From Streptomyces caatingaensis (lineage in GTDB: Bacteria > Actinomycetota > Actinomycetes > Streptomycetales > Streptomycetaceae): 64,000 nucleotides of DNA. Both the position numbers and the translations under genes were made by a program. Location of the stretch: positions 124,001-188,000 of the forward strand of contig NZ_LFXA01000003.1 in the NCBI RefSeq assembly GCF_001187435.1, given 5' to 3'. Shown one piece after another: positions 35,662 through 46,228 of this stretch (the first letter of the stretch is position 1; each line of letters opens with the position of its first letter). The notes below the pieces were generated by a model that worked only from the letters and a program-made list of their open reading frames with translations, had not been told where the DNA came from and made no database searches.

Positions 35662-36594
35662 TCACCCGCCTTCCGGCAGCCGCCCCGACGCCAGCGACGG
35701 CGGTACCTGCGGCGGCCGCCAGGCCGTGGACGGGGGCACCGGTCCGCCCGGCCGGCCGACGCGGCAGTACCCGTCCCGTACGAGGCGGTAGCCGGGCACC
35801 TGCACGGCCGCCAGGAGCGTCCCCCAGGCGGCGGCGTTGTCCTCGACGGCGCGGGACGCCGTACGGAACTCCTCGTCGGTGCGGGCCGCGGACAGCCGCT
35901 CCGCGTAGTGCCACGCGTTGCGCCGCCACAGGACGAGCAGTTCGTGCGCGGTGAGGCCGGCGACGGGGTTCCACTGGGCGTCCGCCGTGGCGAGCAGCGG
36001 GTCGTAGTGGCGGGCGATGTCCTGGACGGCGGGCTCGTACGCGCGGTCCAGGACGGCCTGCGCCCGGTCGAAGTCCGGCCTGCGCGAGGTCCCGTCGGGG
36101 GCGACGAGGCCGGTCTCGGCCAGCACGTAGGACATGTCGCGCTGGATGTGGGCGTTGGCGCCCAGCAGCGCGTCCTGTGCGGCGTTGGTCTGCCCCGTGC
36201 GCGCGGCGGTGAAGGCGATGCGCCAGGCCCGCGGCACCTCCCGCCCGTCGCGGTCGGACCGGTAGGCGTCCAGATAGCGGCCCACGAACGCGGCGTTGAG
36301 GTCCCGTGCCGCCCACCCCGGCTCGGCGAAGAAGCCGGGGTGCTCCCTCAGCGTGTCCCGCAGCGCCTCCTGGACGCGCACGTACAGCGCGGCGAAGGGC
36401 CCGCGGTGATCGCAGCCCAGCTCGTCCCGGACGGCGGCCAGGGTCCGTTCGAGCCTCCGGACGCAGGCCGGCGCGGGCCCCTCACAGGCCACCAACCCAC
36501 CGGCCGGTTCGTGCGCTTGGGCCGCCGGCGGCCCGCCGGCGCACAGGACGACCACGGCGACCGCTGCTGCGACCGTCCGTACAAGGGCGGACAT
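35662..36594 (-). CDS. Secreted DUF5995 family protein
   Basis: 310 residues. The ATG follows GGAGG and starts a signal peptide (ALVRTVAAAVAVVVLCAGG ... AQA). The mature protein is helical and begins CVRRLERTLAAVRDELGC; it contains DLNAAFVGRYLDAYRS, ANAHIQRDMSYVLAETGLV and LVLWRRNAWHYAERLS, characteristic of DUF5995, a family of unknown activity with conserved histidines that could bind metal. It is divergent from the PPOX gene and monocistronic. Confidence 0.75.
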   Translation of the reverse strand: MSALVRTVAAAVAVVVLCAGGPPAAQAHEPAGGLVACEGPAPACVRRLERTLAAVRDELGCDHRGPFAALYVRVQEALRDTLREHPGFFAEPGWAARDLNAAFVGRYLDAYRSDRDGREVPRAWRIAFTAARTGQTNAAQDALLGANAHIQRDMSYVLAETGLVAPDGTSRRPDFDRAQAVLDRAYEPAVQDIARHYDPLLATADAQWNPVAGLTAHELLVLWRRNAWHYAERLSAARTDEEFRTASRAVEDNAAAWGTLLAAVQVPGYRLVRDGYCRVGRPGGPVPPSTAWRPPQVPPSLASGRLPEGG

Positions 36595-36725
36595 GCGGCT
36601 GCCTCCGGGACGGACGACGGCGACCTGGCACGTGCCCAACGAGCGACGCGCCGGCCCGGATACGCCGCCGCGGCGATTGCGCCCTCCGCCCTCCGCGCGG
36701 ACCCCGCCGGTGCGAGAGTGGGGGG

Positions 36726-37178
36726 ATGGCGACTTGGGAGCAGTTCGAGAGCGAGGCCGCGGACCTCGCCTCCACGGTGAAGGCCCGGTTCGAGAAGGCC
36801 GCGACACACGTCCTGGCGACGCTGCGCAAGGACGGCTCGCCGCGTGTCAGCGGGTCCGAGGTCGCCTTCCTCGGGCCCGACCTGTCGTTCGGGTCGATGC
36901 CGGACGCCGTCAAGGCCCTGGATCTCCGGCGGGACGGCCGGTGCGCGATCCACGCCCATCCGGACGGGGAAGGCGACGCCAAGGTCTCCGGGACCGCCGT
37001 CGAGGTGACCGATCCCGAAGAGAAGAAGCGCTACACGACCGGCACCGAGCCGCCGGGCGGATTCCACGCCTTCCGCCTCGACCTCCGGGAGGTCGTGCTC
37101 ACGGTTGTCGAGGGCGGCGAACTCGTCGTCCGCCTCTGGCGTCCGGGCCGCCCGGTGGAGACCTTCCGCCGCACGTGA
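36726..37178 (+). CDS. Pyridoxamine 5'-phosphate oxidase-fold (PPOX) protein
   Basis: 150 residues with the split-barrel flavin-binding fold: KARFEKAATHVLATLRKDGSPRVSGSEVAFLG (strand-helix-strand), SMPDAVKALDLRRDGRCAIHAH and a closing AFRLDLREVVLTVVEGGELVVRLW. Such proteins in actinomycetes bind FMN or F420 and reduce small molecules, or are putative detoxifiers; exact cofactor cannot be read here. The ATG is close behind a G-rich stretch (GTGGGGGG). Converges on the phosphotransferase with 23 bp between stops. Confidence 0.8.
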   Translation: MATWEQFESEAADLASTVKARFEKAATHVLATLRKDGSPRVSGSEVAFLGPDLSFGSMPDAVKALDLRRDGRCAIHAHPDGEGDAKVSGTAVEVTDPEEKKRYTTGTEPPGGFHAFRLDLREVVLTVVEGGELVVRLWRPGRPVETFRRT

Positions 37179-37201
37179 TCGTGGCCGGGGCGGCCGTTCG
37201 C

Positions 37202-38104
37202 CTAGGTGCCGTCCGATCGGCGGCGCCGGAGCGCGGCGACGCACCGCTCGACTTCGGCCCGTATGGCGGGAGTACGGGCGCTCCTGCGCGCGTCGCTCGT
37301 GACGGCCTTCAGCTCGCACAGGTCCCGCAGGACGGGAAATCCCGGCCACTTGACGACGTCGAAACCGTAGACGGCGGCGAACTCCCGGCACCGCGCGGGT
37401 CCGTGGCCGGAGCGCCGGCAGTGGACCTCCCTCATCGCCAGGTCCCATTCGGGCTGTCCGTAGGCCACCGTGTCCCAGTCGCACAGGACCGCCCGGCCGC
37501 CGCCGGCGTGCAGCGCGTTGTGGTGCCCCGCGTCGCCGTGCACGACTCCCTCCGGCAGGACGAACCCGACGTCGCGGAGGGCGGCCGTCAGGCGTTCGAG
37601 GCGCTCGGTGAGGAAGCGCACGACGGGATCCGGGAGGGAGGCCGTCGCGGCCAGGGACGCCCTGATCGCCTCGGGGACGTTCAGGCGGCCGGGGCGCAGC
37701 GGGGGTTCGGCCAGCGCGTGGAGGGAGCGGAGCGGCGGGGCGATCTGCGCGGCGCCGGGCGGGTGTCCGGGCTGGGGCAGGTGGGTCCAGAAGGTGACGG
37801 CGTGGCCGTCGACGACGACGGGCTGCCGCGCGGGTGCCGGGTGCAACGGGACGGTGGGGAAGCCGCGTTCCATGAGCCATCGCACGAAGGCGACGGTGTC
37901 GGCCACGGCGGCGGGGTCGGTGCCCCGCCGGGCGATCCTGACGACGACGGGTGCCGTGGCCAGGCGGACGACGGCGTTGGTGCGGCCGCGCAGGAGGGCC
38001 GCGCCGGTGCCGTCCAGGCCGGCGCGGGCGCAGGCGCGGCGGAGCAGCCCGCACATCTCGCCCGGGTCGAACCCGCCGTACGTCGCGCTGGTCGGTGCCG
38101 CCAT
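37202..38104 (-). CDS. Aminoglycoside phosphotransferase (APH)-fold kinase
   Basis: 300 residues with the APH kinase fold: a short N-lobe (RTNAVVRLATAPVVVRIA), the Brenner motif VVHGDAGHHNALHAGG with catalytic Asp, and the metal-binding AVLCDWDTVAYGQPEWDLA. It phosphorylates a small hydroxylated molecule such as an aminoglycoside, macrolide, choline or sugar; the substrate is not clear and resistance should not be assumed. No Shine-Dalgarno precedes the ATG. A set of 17-bp direct repeats lies upstream, between it and the universal stress gene. Confidence 0.8.
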   Translation of the reverse strand: MAAPTSATYGGFDPGEMCGLLRRACARAGLDGTGAALLRGRTNAVVRLATAPVVVRIARRGTDPAAVADTVAFVRWLMERGFPTVPLHPAPARQPVVVDGHAVTFWTHLPQPGHPPGAAQIAPPLRSLHALAEPPLRPGRLNVPEAIRASLAATASLPDPVVRFLTERLERLTAALRDVGFVLPEGVVHGDAGHHNALHAGGGRAVLCDWDTVAYGQPEWDLAMREVHCRRSGHGPARCREFAAVYGFDVVKWPGFPVLRDLCELKAVTSDARRSARTPAIRAEVERCVAALRRRRSDGT

Positions 38105-38144
38105 GCGGCCAAGGCTGGCGGACGGGCGCGGGCGGTGTCACCCC

Positions 38145-38222
38145 GGCGCACGGCTCTCGCGGCGCACGGCTTCTCGCGGCGCACGGCTTGTTCGGGCGCA
38201 CGGCTTGTTCGGGCGCACGGCT
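38145..38222. repeat. Five-copy ~17-bp tandem repeat
   Basis: The core GGCGCACGGCT occurs at 38145, 38161, 38178, 38195 and 38212, i.e. with a period of 16-17 bp; the third and fourth units share the full GGCGCACGGCTTGTTCG. The array fills the spacer between the APH-fold gene start and the universal stress protein stop. It has no palindromic arms long enough for a terminator, and looks like a young slippage array. Confidence 0.8.
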
Positions 38223-38230
38223 CCTTCGCG

Positions 38231-38719
38231 CTAGGGACGGCGCGGCGGGGGCGGGATCGTCCCCACGTCCGGTGCCGGCTCCGGCCAGACGAGGAGGACG
38301 GGGCAGGGCGCGTGGTCGACGACGAAGCGGCTCTCGGGGCCGAGGCTGCGGGGGCCGAGACGGTTCCGGTCGCCGTCGCGGGCGAGGACGAGCAGGCCGG
38401 CCCCCTCGGCCGCGGCCACGACCTCGCGTTCGACGCGGCCGGTGCGTTCCAGGCGGGAGCACGGGCGTCCGAGCCGCGCGGCCGCGGCGTCGAGCAGTTC
38501 CGCGGCGGACGCGGCGGCCGCGCGTTCCAGCCGGGCGCCGGGGTCGCGTTCGGGCCGGCCCCGGCCGAGGAGCCCGGCGTAGGCGCCGCACGCGGCGCCG
38601 GGCACGTCGGGGGCGGTGACGTGCAGGAGGACGATGCCGGCGGGTTCGGGCGCGAGGGCGCGGGCGGCGTCGACGCAGGCGGGCCAGGTGCCCTCGGCGA
38701 TCCAGACGACGGTGGTCAC
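38231..38719 (-). CDS. Universal stress protein family (UspA-like)
   Basis: 162 residues. A single UspA-type alpha/beta domain: TTVVWIAEGTWPACVDAARAL (first strand and helix), GIVLLHVTAPDVP, a central helix rich in Ala (ERAAAASAAELLDAAAARLG), LVLARDGDRNRLGP and the closing FVVDHAPCPVLLVWPEP. The ATP-binding G-x-x-G(9)-G-S pattern is only partly kept (LGPRSLGPES). The GTG start overlaps the transporter's TGA (GTGA) with GGAGG 7 nt upstream, so this protein is probably made together with and may regulate the ArsB-like transporter. Confidence 0.75.
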   Translation of the reverse strand: MTTVVWIAEGTWPACVDAARALAPEPAGIVLLHVTAPDVPGAACGAYAGLLGRGRPERDPGARLERAAAASAAELLDAAAARLGRPCSRLERTGRVEREVVAAAEGAGLLVLARDGDRNRLGPRSLGPESRFVVDHAPCPVLLVWPEPAPDVGTIPPPPRRP

Positions 38720-39969
38720 ATTCGGCCTCCGGTGGCGTGCAGCGCGGCCCACAGTGCCACCACCGCGCCGGCCAGGGCGGTAGGCACGGCGAGCAGGCCG
38801 AGCCGGGTGAACTCGCGGAGGTCCACGTCGGTGTCGTGTTCGTGCACGATGCGCCGCCACAGCAGCGTGGCCAGCGATCCGGCGTAGGTGAGGTTGGGGC
38901 CGATGTTGACGCCGAGGAGGACGGCGAGCACGGCGCCGGGGCCGGAGGGGGCGGTGAGCGGCAGCAGGACGAGCACGGCGGGGAGGTTGTTGATGAGGTT
39001 CGCCAGGACGGCCGCGAGCGCCGCGACGCCGAGCAGGGCCGGCAGCCCGGTTCCCGCGGGCACGAGGTGTCCGAGGGCTTCGGCGAGGCCGTTGTCGACC
39101 ACGGCGCGCACCACGATCCCGAGGGCCAGGACGAAGGCGAGGAAGGGCAGGGCGGCGGAGCGCGCGACGGCCGCGGGCGTGGTGCGGCCCCGGGCGAGGG
39201 CGCGGACGGCCAGAACCAGCGCGCCGGCCAGGGCGGCCCACGCCGGGCTGACGTCCACGGCGGAGGCGAGGACGAAGCCGGCGAGGGTGCAGCAGACGGT
39301 GGCGAGCGCGAACACCGGCCTCCCGGCCGGCCCGGGGGCGGCCGGGGCCCGGGCCCCCGCGTCGAGGTCGGTGGCGAAGAAGCGGCGGAAGACCAGGTAT
39401 TCGGCCGCGACGGCCACCAGCCAGGGCAGCGCCATGAGCACGGCGAAGCGGGTGAAGGACAGGCCGCCGGCCGTGAACGCCAGCAGATTGGTGAGGTTGG
39501 AGACCGGCAGCAGCAACGAGGCGGTGTTCGACAGGTGCGTGCAGGCGAACACGTGCGGCTTCGGGCGGGCGCCGATGCGGGCGGCCGTCGCGAACACGAC
39601 GGGGGTCAGCAGCACGACCGTGGCGTCCAGGCTGAGCACCGCCGTGACCACGGAGGCGATCACGAACACCCAGGCCAGCAGCCCCCGCGGCCGGCCCGCC
39701 GCGGCGCGGGCCATCCACGCGCCGCAGGCGTCGAAGAGCCCTTCGTCGTCGCAGAGCTGCGCCAGCACCAGCACGGCGGCCAGGAAGCCGACCACCGGCC
39801 CCAGCCGCTCCGCCTCCGCGCGGGCGTGCCCCAGCGGGATCGCCCCCGTGCCGATCACCAGCCCGGCCGCGGGCACGGCGACGACCGCCTCCGGCCACCC
39901 CCACGGCCGCACCACCGCGCAGACGAGCACCGCCACCAGCAGACCTGCGGACAGGAGTTCCGCGGACAA
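38716..39969 (-). CDS. ArsB/NhaD (ion transporter) superfamily membrane protein
   Basis: 417 residues, about 10-12 membrane segments. Segment pairs such as VVGFLAAVLVLAQLCDDEGL, SLDATVVLLTPVVFATA, SNTASLLLPVSNLTNLLAF and ANLINNLPAVLVLLPL (the N-N-x-P hairpin motifs) are typical of the ArsB/SLC13-like ion transporter superfamily. It may export arsenite or exchange another anion or Na+. The start is unusual: a TTG whose AAGGAG lies 14 nt away, while a CTG three codons earlier is at ideal spacing. It is coupled by GTGA overlap to the universal stress protein. Confidence 0.8.
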   Translation of the reverse strand: MSAELLSAGLLVAVLVCAVVRPWGWPEAVVAVPAAGLVIGTGAIPLGHARAEAERLGPVVGFLAAVLVLAQLCDDEGLFDACGAWMARAAAGRPRGLLAWVFVIASVVTAVLSLDATVVLLTPVVFATAARIGARPKPHVFACTHLSNTASLLLPVSNLTNLLAFTAGGLSFTRFAVLMALPWLVAVAAEYLVFRRFFATDLDAGARAPAAPGPAGRPVFALATVCCTLAGFVLASAVDVSPAWAALAGALVLAVRALARGRTTPAAVARSAALPFLAFVLALGIVVRAVVDNGLAEALGHLVPAGTGLPALLGVAALAAVLANLINNLPAVLVLLPLTAPSGPGAVLAVLLGVNIGPNLTYAGSLATLLWRRIVHEHDTDVDLREFTRLGLLAVPTALAGAVVALWAALHATGGRM

Positions 39970-40064
39970 CGTGTTCAGATCGCACTCCTTGCGGGCGGGG
40001 CGGCTACGCGCGCCCGGCCTGCGTCGGACGGCTGGTCCCGGTCATTCTGCCCGGCCGGCCGCGT

Positions 40065-40496
40065 TCATCCGCCGGGCCGCGGGTGGATGCGGAACCCCGT
40101 CACCATGTCGAGTCCGATGCTGACGACGTGCGTCATCCCGCCGCCCACCCACGGCTCCACGGCGTCCCGGTACCGCCGCCGCAGCCGTGGGTCCGTCACG
40201 ATGCGCGCGGCTCCGGTCACCACGACGCTCCATCCGGTGCGCCGCTCCACATCGAACGCGTCCGCCTCGTACGCCACCACGGCACCGTCCCGGGCCGGTC
40301 CGAGGAGCGCGGCTCCGTGGTGGGCGCGGATGACGACGAAGTCGTCGAGGAGCACATGGTTCACGGGCCGTACGGCCGGCAGTGCCTGGTGGCTGAAGAC
40401 CAGCCGTCCGATGGGGACGCTCCCGAGCAGCGCGAGCGCCTCCTGGCGCCCCAACTGCTCCGTGGGGCTGGCGGTTTGGTGGAAGGATGCGGTCAT
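40065..40496 (-). CDS. Pyridoxamine 5'-phosphate oxidase-fold (PPOX) protein
   Basis: 143 residues. After a short N-terminal helix (GRQEALALLGSVPIGRLVFSHQALPAVRPVN) comes the PPOX split barrel: HVLLDDFVVIRAHHGAAL, GAVVAYEADAFDVERRTGWSVVVTGAARIV and a final SIGLDMVTGFRI strand. The 'LGxVxIGRLVF' opening is typical of actinomycete PPOX/nitroreductase-like flavin proteins. The ATG has AGGAG 8 nt upstream. It is not closely similar to the other PPOX protein in the window. The cofactor (FMN or F420) is undetermined. Confidence 0.8.
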   Translation of the reverse strand: MTASFHQTASPTEQLGRQEALALLGSVPIGRLVFSHQALPAVRPVNHVLLDDFVVIRAHHGAALLGPARDGAVVAYEADAFDVERRTGWSVVVTGAARIVTDPRLRRRYRDAVEPWVGGGMTHVVSIGLDMVTGFRIHPRPGG

Positions 40497-40644
40497 GTGC
40501 GGTGCTCCTGGCAGGACCGGCCGCCGGGGGGACGACGGATTCGAGCAATGCTTCCCATTGGACGGTGCCGCCGGAAACGCTGCTAGGGCTGAACGGCCCC
40601 CAGGGGCCACCGACCGGTGGTGGGCCGGGGAGACCCACGAGAAG

Positions 40645-40860
40645 GGGGAGGCACCCACGCCGGACGGAGACCTCGTCCTCAAGACGGCCCGCGAACTCGT
40701 CCCGCTGATGACCACCCGCCAGGTCTCCGCACGCGAGGCCCTGACGGGCGGCGGTGCCCGAGGGGCTGCCCACCGGGCTGCAGATCATCGGCCGCCAGGG
40801 CGACGACCTGGGCGTGCTGCGCATGGCTGCCGCCGTGGAGGCCGCGACCGCACGTGGCGG
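40645..40860 (+). pseudogene. Amidase (GatA-like) gene remnant with internal deletion
   Basis: In one frame the N-terminal helix of an amidase can be read (DLVLKTARELVPLMTTRQVSA), then about 15 bp later, in another frame, the C-terminal block PEGLPTGLQIIGRQGDDLGV and VLRMAAAVEAAT typical of the same family. About 400 central codons, including the Ser-cisSer-Lys triad, are missing. No start codon with Shine-Dalgarno is present. This is a decayed amidase joined end to end by a deletion; it accounts for the 420-bp gap between the PPOX and hydrolase genes. Confidence 0.75.
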
Positions 40861-40915
40861 AGGCTCCCGCGGATCGCGCGCCGAGCGCTCCCGGGGCGCC
40901 TTCCGCCGGCACCGC

Positions 40916-41719
40916 TCACCGGGCGGCGACCGCCAGCCCGTTGAGCAGCCGCGCCAGCTCCGCTGGTGCCTCGGCGTGGGCCATGTGCCCCTGGCCGGGC
41001 AGCACATGGACCCCCGCCCCAGGGGTGCGCCGCCGTACGTCCTCGAACGTCGTCCCGTACGGAGCCTTTCCGCGGTTGAGCTCACCGACGATCAGGTCGA
41101 CGCGGCCGGCCCGGCGCGCCGTCCCGTCCGGCGGCAGGGCCGCGTTGAGCGCGGCCAGCTCGGCGTGCGCCGGTCTGCTCAACCGCCGCATGGTCTCCCA
41201 CGCTTGGGGATCGGCCCGCAGTGCGTCGACGTGCGCCGCGTCGGCACCGGCTATCCTCCGGTGCACCGTCTCGACGGTGACGTCCCAGTCCCCCGCCTCC
41301 TCGGCGGCCTTCAGGTCCGGCAGCACGTGGGCGGCGAACGGCCGCATCACGGGTTCGTAGGCGACGACGTGCCGCAGCGGACGCACGTCGGCGGCCAGCA
41401 AGGCGATCAGGCCGCCGTAGCTCCAGCCGAGCAGCGCCTCGGTGTCCGCGAACCCGTCGAGGACCACGCCGAGATCCTCGACCTCCGTCCGCAGCGAGTA
41501 GGCGTCGGTCAGCGGGCCGGAGGGGGCGCGGCCGCGGCGGTTGACGACCGCCACGGACGGCCAGGCGTCGAGGGCGGTCGCGACGTGGCGCCACGCGTGC
41601 GCGTCGCTCAACGCCCCCGGGACGACGACGAGTCCCGGAGCCCCGGGCTCCCCGTACACGTCGACCGTGACCCAACTGCCCCCGCCGACGGGCAGCTTCT
41701 TCTGAATCGTTCGCTCCAT
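40916..41719 (-). CDS. Alpha/beta hydrolase
   Basis: 267 residues. Compact alpha/beta hydrolase with VVVPGALSDAHAWRHVA, VAVVNRRGRAPSG, the nucleophile elbow LLGWSYGGLIAL (Ser), a long cap helix region and the catalytic His in VLPGQGHMAHAEAPAELA near the C-terminus. No signal peptide, so cytosolic esterase, peptidase or lactonase-like. It is divergent from a TetR regulator; the start codon lies inside the left arm of their shared 10-bp palindrome, suggesting tight repression and perhaps leaderless translation. Likely target of the regulator. Confidence 0.85.
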   Translation of the reverse strand: MERTIQKKLPVGGGSWVTVDVYGEPGAPGLVVVPGALSDAHAWRHVATALDAWPSVAVVNRRGRAPSGPLTDAYSLRTEVEDLGVVLDGFADTEALLGWSYGGLIALLAADVRPLRHVVAYEPVMRPFAAHVLPDLKAAEEAGDWDVTVETVHRRIAGADAAHVDALRADPQAWETMRRLSRPAHAELAALNAALPPDGTARRAGRVDLIVGELNRGKAPYGTTFEDVRRRTPGAGVHVLPGQGHMAHAEAPAELARLLNGLAVAAR

Positions 41720-41743
41720 AAATCCATTATGGAGCGGCCGCTC
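41712..41743. promoter_or_regulatory. Double palindrome between hydrolase and TetR genes
   Basis: First palindrome: CGCTCCATAA-N5-TTATGGAGCG (41712-41736). Second, overlapping its right arm: GAGCGGCCGCTC (41732-41743). The left arm holds the hydrolase's ATG on the minus strand and the right arm an in-frame ATG of the TetR gene. A TetR dimer here would cover both starts. Confidence 0.6.
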
Positions 41744-41755
41744 TACAATGCAAGG

Positions 41756-42379
41756 GTGCCCCAGCAGAACCGTGGACGACCACGCTCCTTCGACCGGGAC
41801 CGCGCGGTCCTCGACGCCGCCCGCCTCTTCTGGCGGCGCGGCTACTCCGGGACGTCGACCCGCGCCCTCACCACCGCCCTCGGCCTCTCCACCTCCAGCC
41901 TCTACGCCGCCTTCGGCAGCAAGGCCGGGCTGTTCGAGGAAGCGGTGCGGACCTACGCCGAGCCCTACCGCGAGATCTACCGCCGGGCCGTCGCCGAACG
42001 CGACTTCACGACCGTCGTCGAACGCGTCCTCGTCGACTCCGTCCACGAGTACACCCGGCCCCCCGACACCCACCCCGGCTGCCTCCTCAGCAGCGCCGCG
42101 ATGACCGACAGCACGAGCACACTCGACACCAGCGCCTACTACGCCGAACTCCACGGCTGGAACGAGCGGGCCCTCCTCGCCCGCACCCGGCAGGCGGTCC
42201 GCGACGGCGAACTGCCCGCCGGCACCGACGCGCCGGCGCTGACCGGACTCGTCCAGTCCGTCGTCCACGGCCTCTCCGTGCGCGCCACCCTGGGGGCGTC
42301 GCGCGAGGACCTGCTGGCGGCGGCGCGGCTCGCCCACGACCTGATCGGGCGCCGGCTCACGGCGCCACCGACAGCCTGA
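41756..42379 (+). CDS. TetR/AcrR-family transcriptional regulator
   Basis: 207 residues from the GTG (VPQQNRGRPRSF); an ATG at 41729 would add nine residues (MERPLYNAR) and start inside the operator. The N-terminal TetR HTH is RAVLDAARLFWRRGYSGTST and LTTALGLSTSSLYAAFGSKA; the C-terminal helical ligand domain contains THPGCLLSSAAMT and YAELHGWNERALLARTR. It resembles regulators that control divergent hydrolases or oxidoreductases and respond to small hydrophobic ligands. It probably represses the hydrolase and itself through the overlapping palindrome. Confidence 0.85.
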   Translation: MPQQNRGRPRSFDRDRAVLDAARLFWRRGYSGTSTRALTTALGLSTSSLYAAFGSKAGLFEEAVRTYAEPYREIYRRAVAERDFTTVVERVLVDSVHEYTRPPDTHPGCLLSSAAMTDSTSTLDTSAYYAELHGWNERALLARTRQAVRDGELPAGTDAPALTGLVQSVVHGLSVRATLGASREDLLAAARLAHDLIGRRLTAPPTA

Positions 42380-42393
42380 CCGGGGTCACCGGC

Positions 42394-42966
42394 TCACGCC
42401 AGCCCTCCGAGGGCGTACCGGTCGAAGGCGTCGTAGAGGTCCTCGTCGTCGGGGACGGCGTTGTCGGCCGAGGGCGCGGCGGCCGTGGCGAGCAGGGCGG
42501 TGAGCCGGGCGAGGGCGGGGAAGTGCGCCTCGGCGTCGGGGTGCACGGCCCGGGCGTCCGCGAGGAGGGGCGCCGACTCCGCGTCGCCGACGGGGAGTCC
42601 GCCCGTGACGTACACGGTGCGGGGCGCCGCGGCGATGCCGGCGAGGGGGCCGCCGGCGGCGAGGCTGCGCAGGCAGTCGGCCAGGGGGGAGGCGGAGCGC
42701 TCCGGCGCGCGGTCGTGCTCGGTGTGGTCGACCGCGTAGTGCGGCACGGTACGCACCCTGTCCACGACCTCGCGGCGTACGGACGGGGCCAGGCCCGTCC
42801 AGTCCGCGCCGGGCGGGAGGTCCGCGAGCGCGGCCCCCGCGCGTTCCTCGGCCTCGTCGAGACGCCGGGTCTCCACGGCGAACGTGGTGAGGGCGTAGGC
42901 CGGACGAGGCCGTCCGGTGCGGTCGGTGACCGCGAGGAAGAGGGTGTACCCGTTCATGTCGTCCAT
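42394..42966 (-). CDS. Protein of unknown function downstream of minisatellites
   Basis: 190 residues, acidic, no signal peptide. It begins MDDMNGYTLFLAVTDRTGRP; the central part is Ala/Asp-rich with helices (RRLDEAEERAGAALADL, REVVDRVRTVPHYAVDHTEH). A segment GIAAAPRTVYVTGGLPVGDAES and the tail EDLYDAFDRYALGGLA show no match I know. Two starts (MDD and MNG, three codons apart) are equally plausible, no clear Shine-Dalgarno being present because the repeats begin immediately upstream. Converges on the TetR gene with 14 bp between stops. Confidence 0.55.
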   Translation of the reverse strand: MDDMNGYTLFLAVTDRTGRPRPAYALTTFAVETRRLDEAEERAGAALADLPPGADWTGLAPSVRREVVDRVRTVPHYAVDHTEHDRAPERSASPLADCLRSLAAGGPLAGIAAAPRTVYVTGGLPVGDAESAPLLADARAVHPDAEAHFPALARLTALLATAAAPSADNAVPDDEDLYDAFDRYALGGLA

Positions 42967-42969
42967 CCG

Positions 42970-43113
42970 TCGCTCGCCTGTCGCTCGCCTGTCGCTCGCC
43001 TGTCGTTCGCGATGAAGCATGGACGCCATGAAGCCTGGACGCCATGAAGCCTGGACGCCCTGACGCCCTGGGGCCCTGGGGCCCTGGGGCCCTGGGGCCC
43101 TGGGGCCCTGGGG
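42970..43113. repeat. Three adjacent minisatellite arrays (11, 16 and 8 bp units)
   Basis: In order: TCGCTCGCCTG three perfect copies at 42970-43002 plus a partial; ATGAAGCCTGGACGCC, three near-perfect copies (starts 43012, 43028, 43044); and CCCTGGGG six perfect copies at 43066-43113. They fill the gap before the unknown gene and the downstream end of the secreted gene. Each unit differs, so three separate slippage events occurred side by side. Confidence 0.9.
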
Positions 43114-43173
43114 CCTTGAAAGGTGGCCGGGTGCGGCCGGCCGGCGTCGGGGCCGCACCCGGCCACCGCGCGC

Positions 43174-46141
<2,968 letters not shown>

Positions 46142-46228
46142 CCAGGCGGTCGCCGCCGGTCGCCAGGCGAAGGGGTGGCGCCGCGGTGCACCGGACGTGC
46201 GGTGAACCGCCCGGGCCAGGGGGGCGCT

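Noticed and set aside
37202..38104. Calling the APH-fold protein an aminoglycoside resistance enzyme
   Set aside because: Only the generic kinase motifs are present; the family has many metabolic members and no resistance-specific features are visible.
42970..43113. Possible CRISPR array
   Set aside because: The units are contiguous without unique spacers and differ in length between the three blocks; no cas genes are present.
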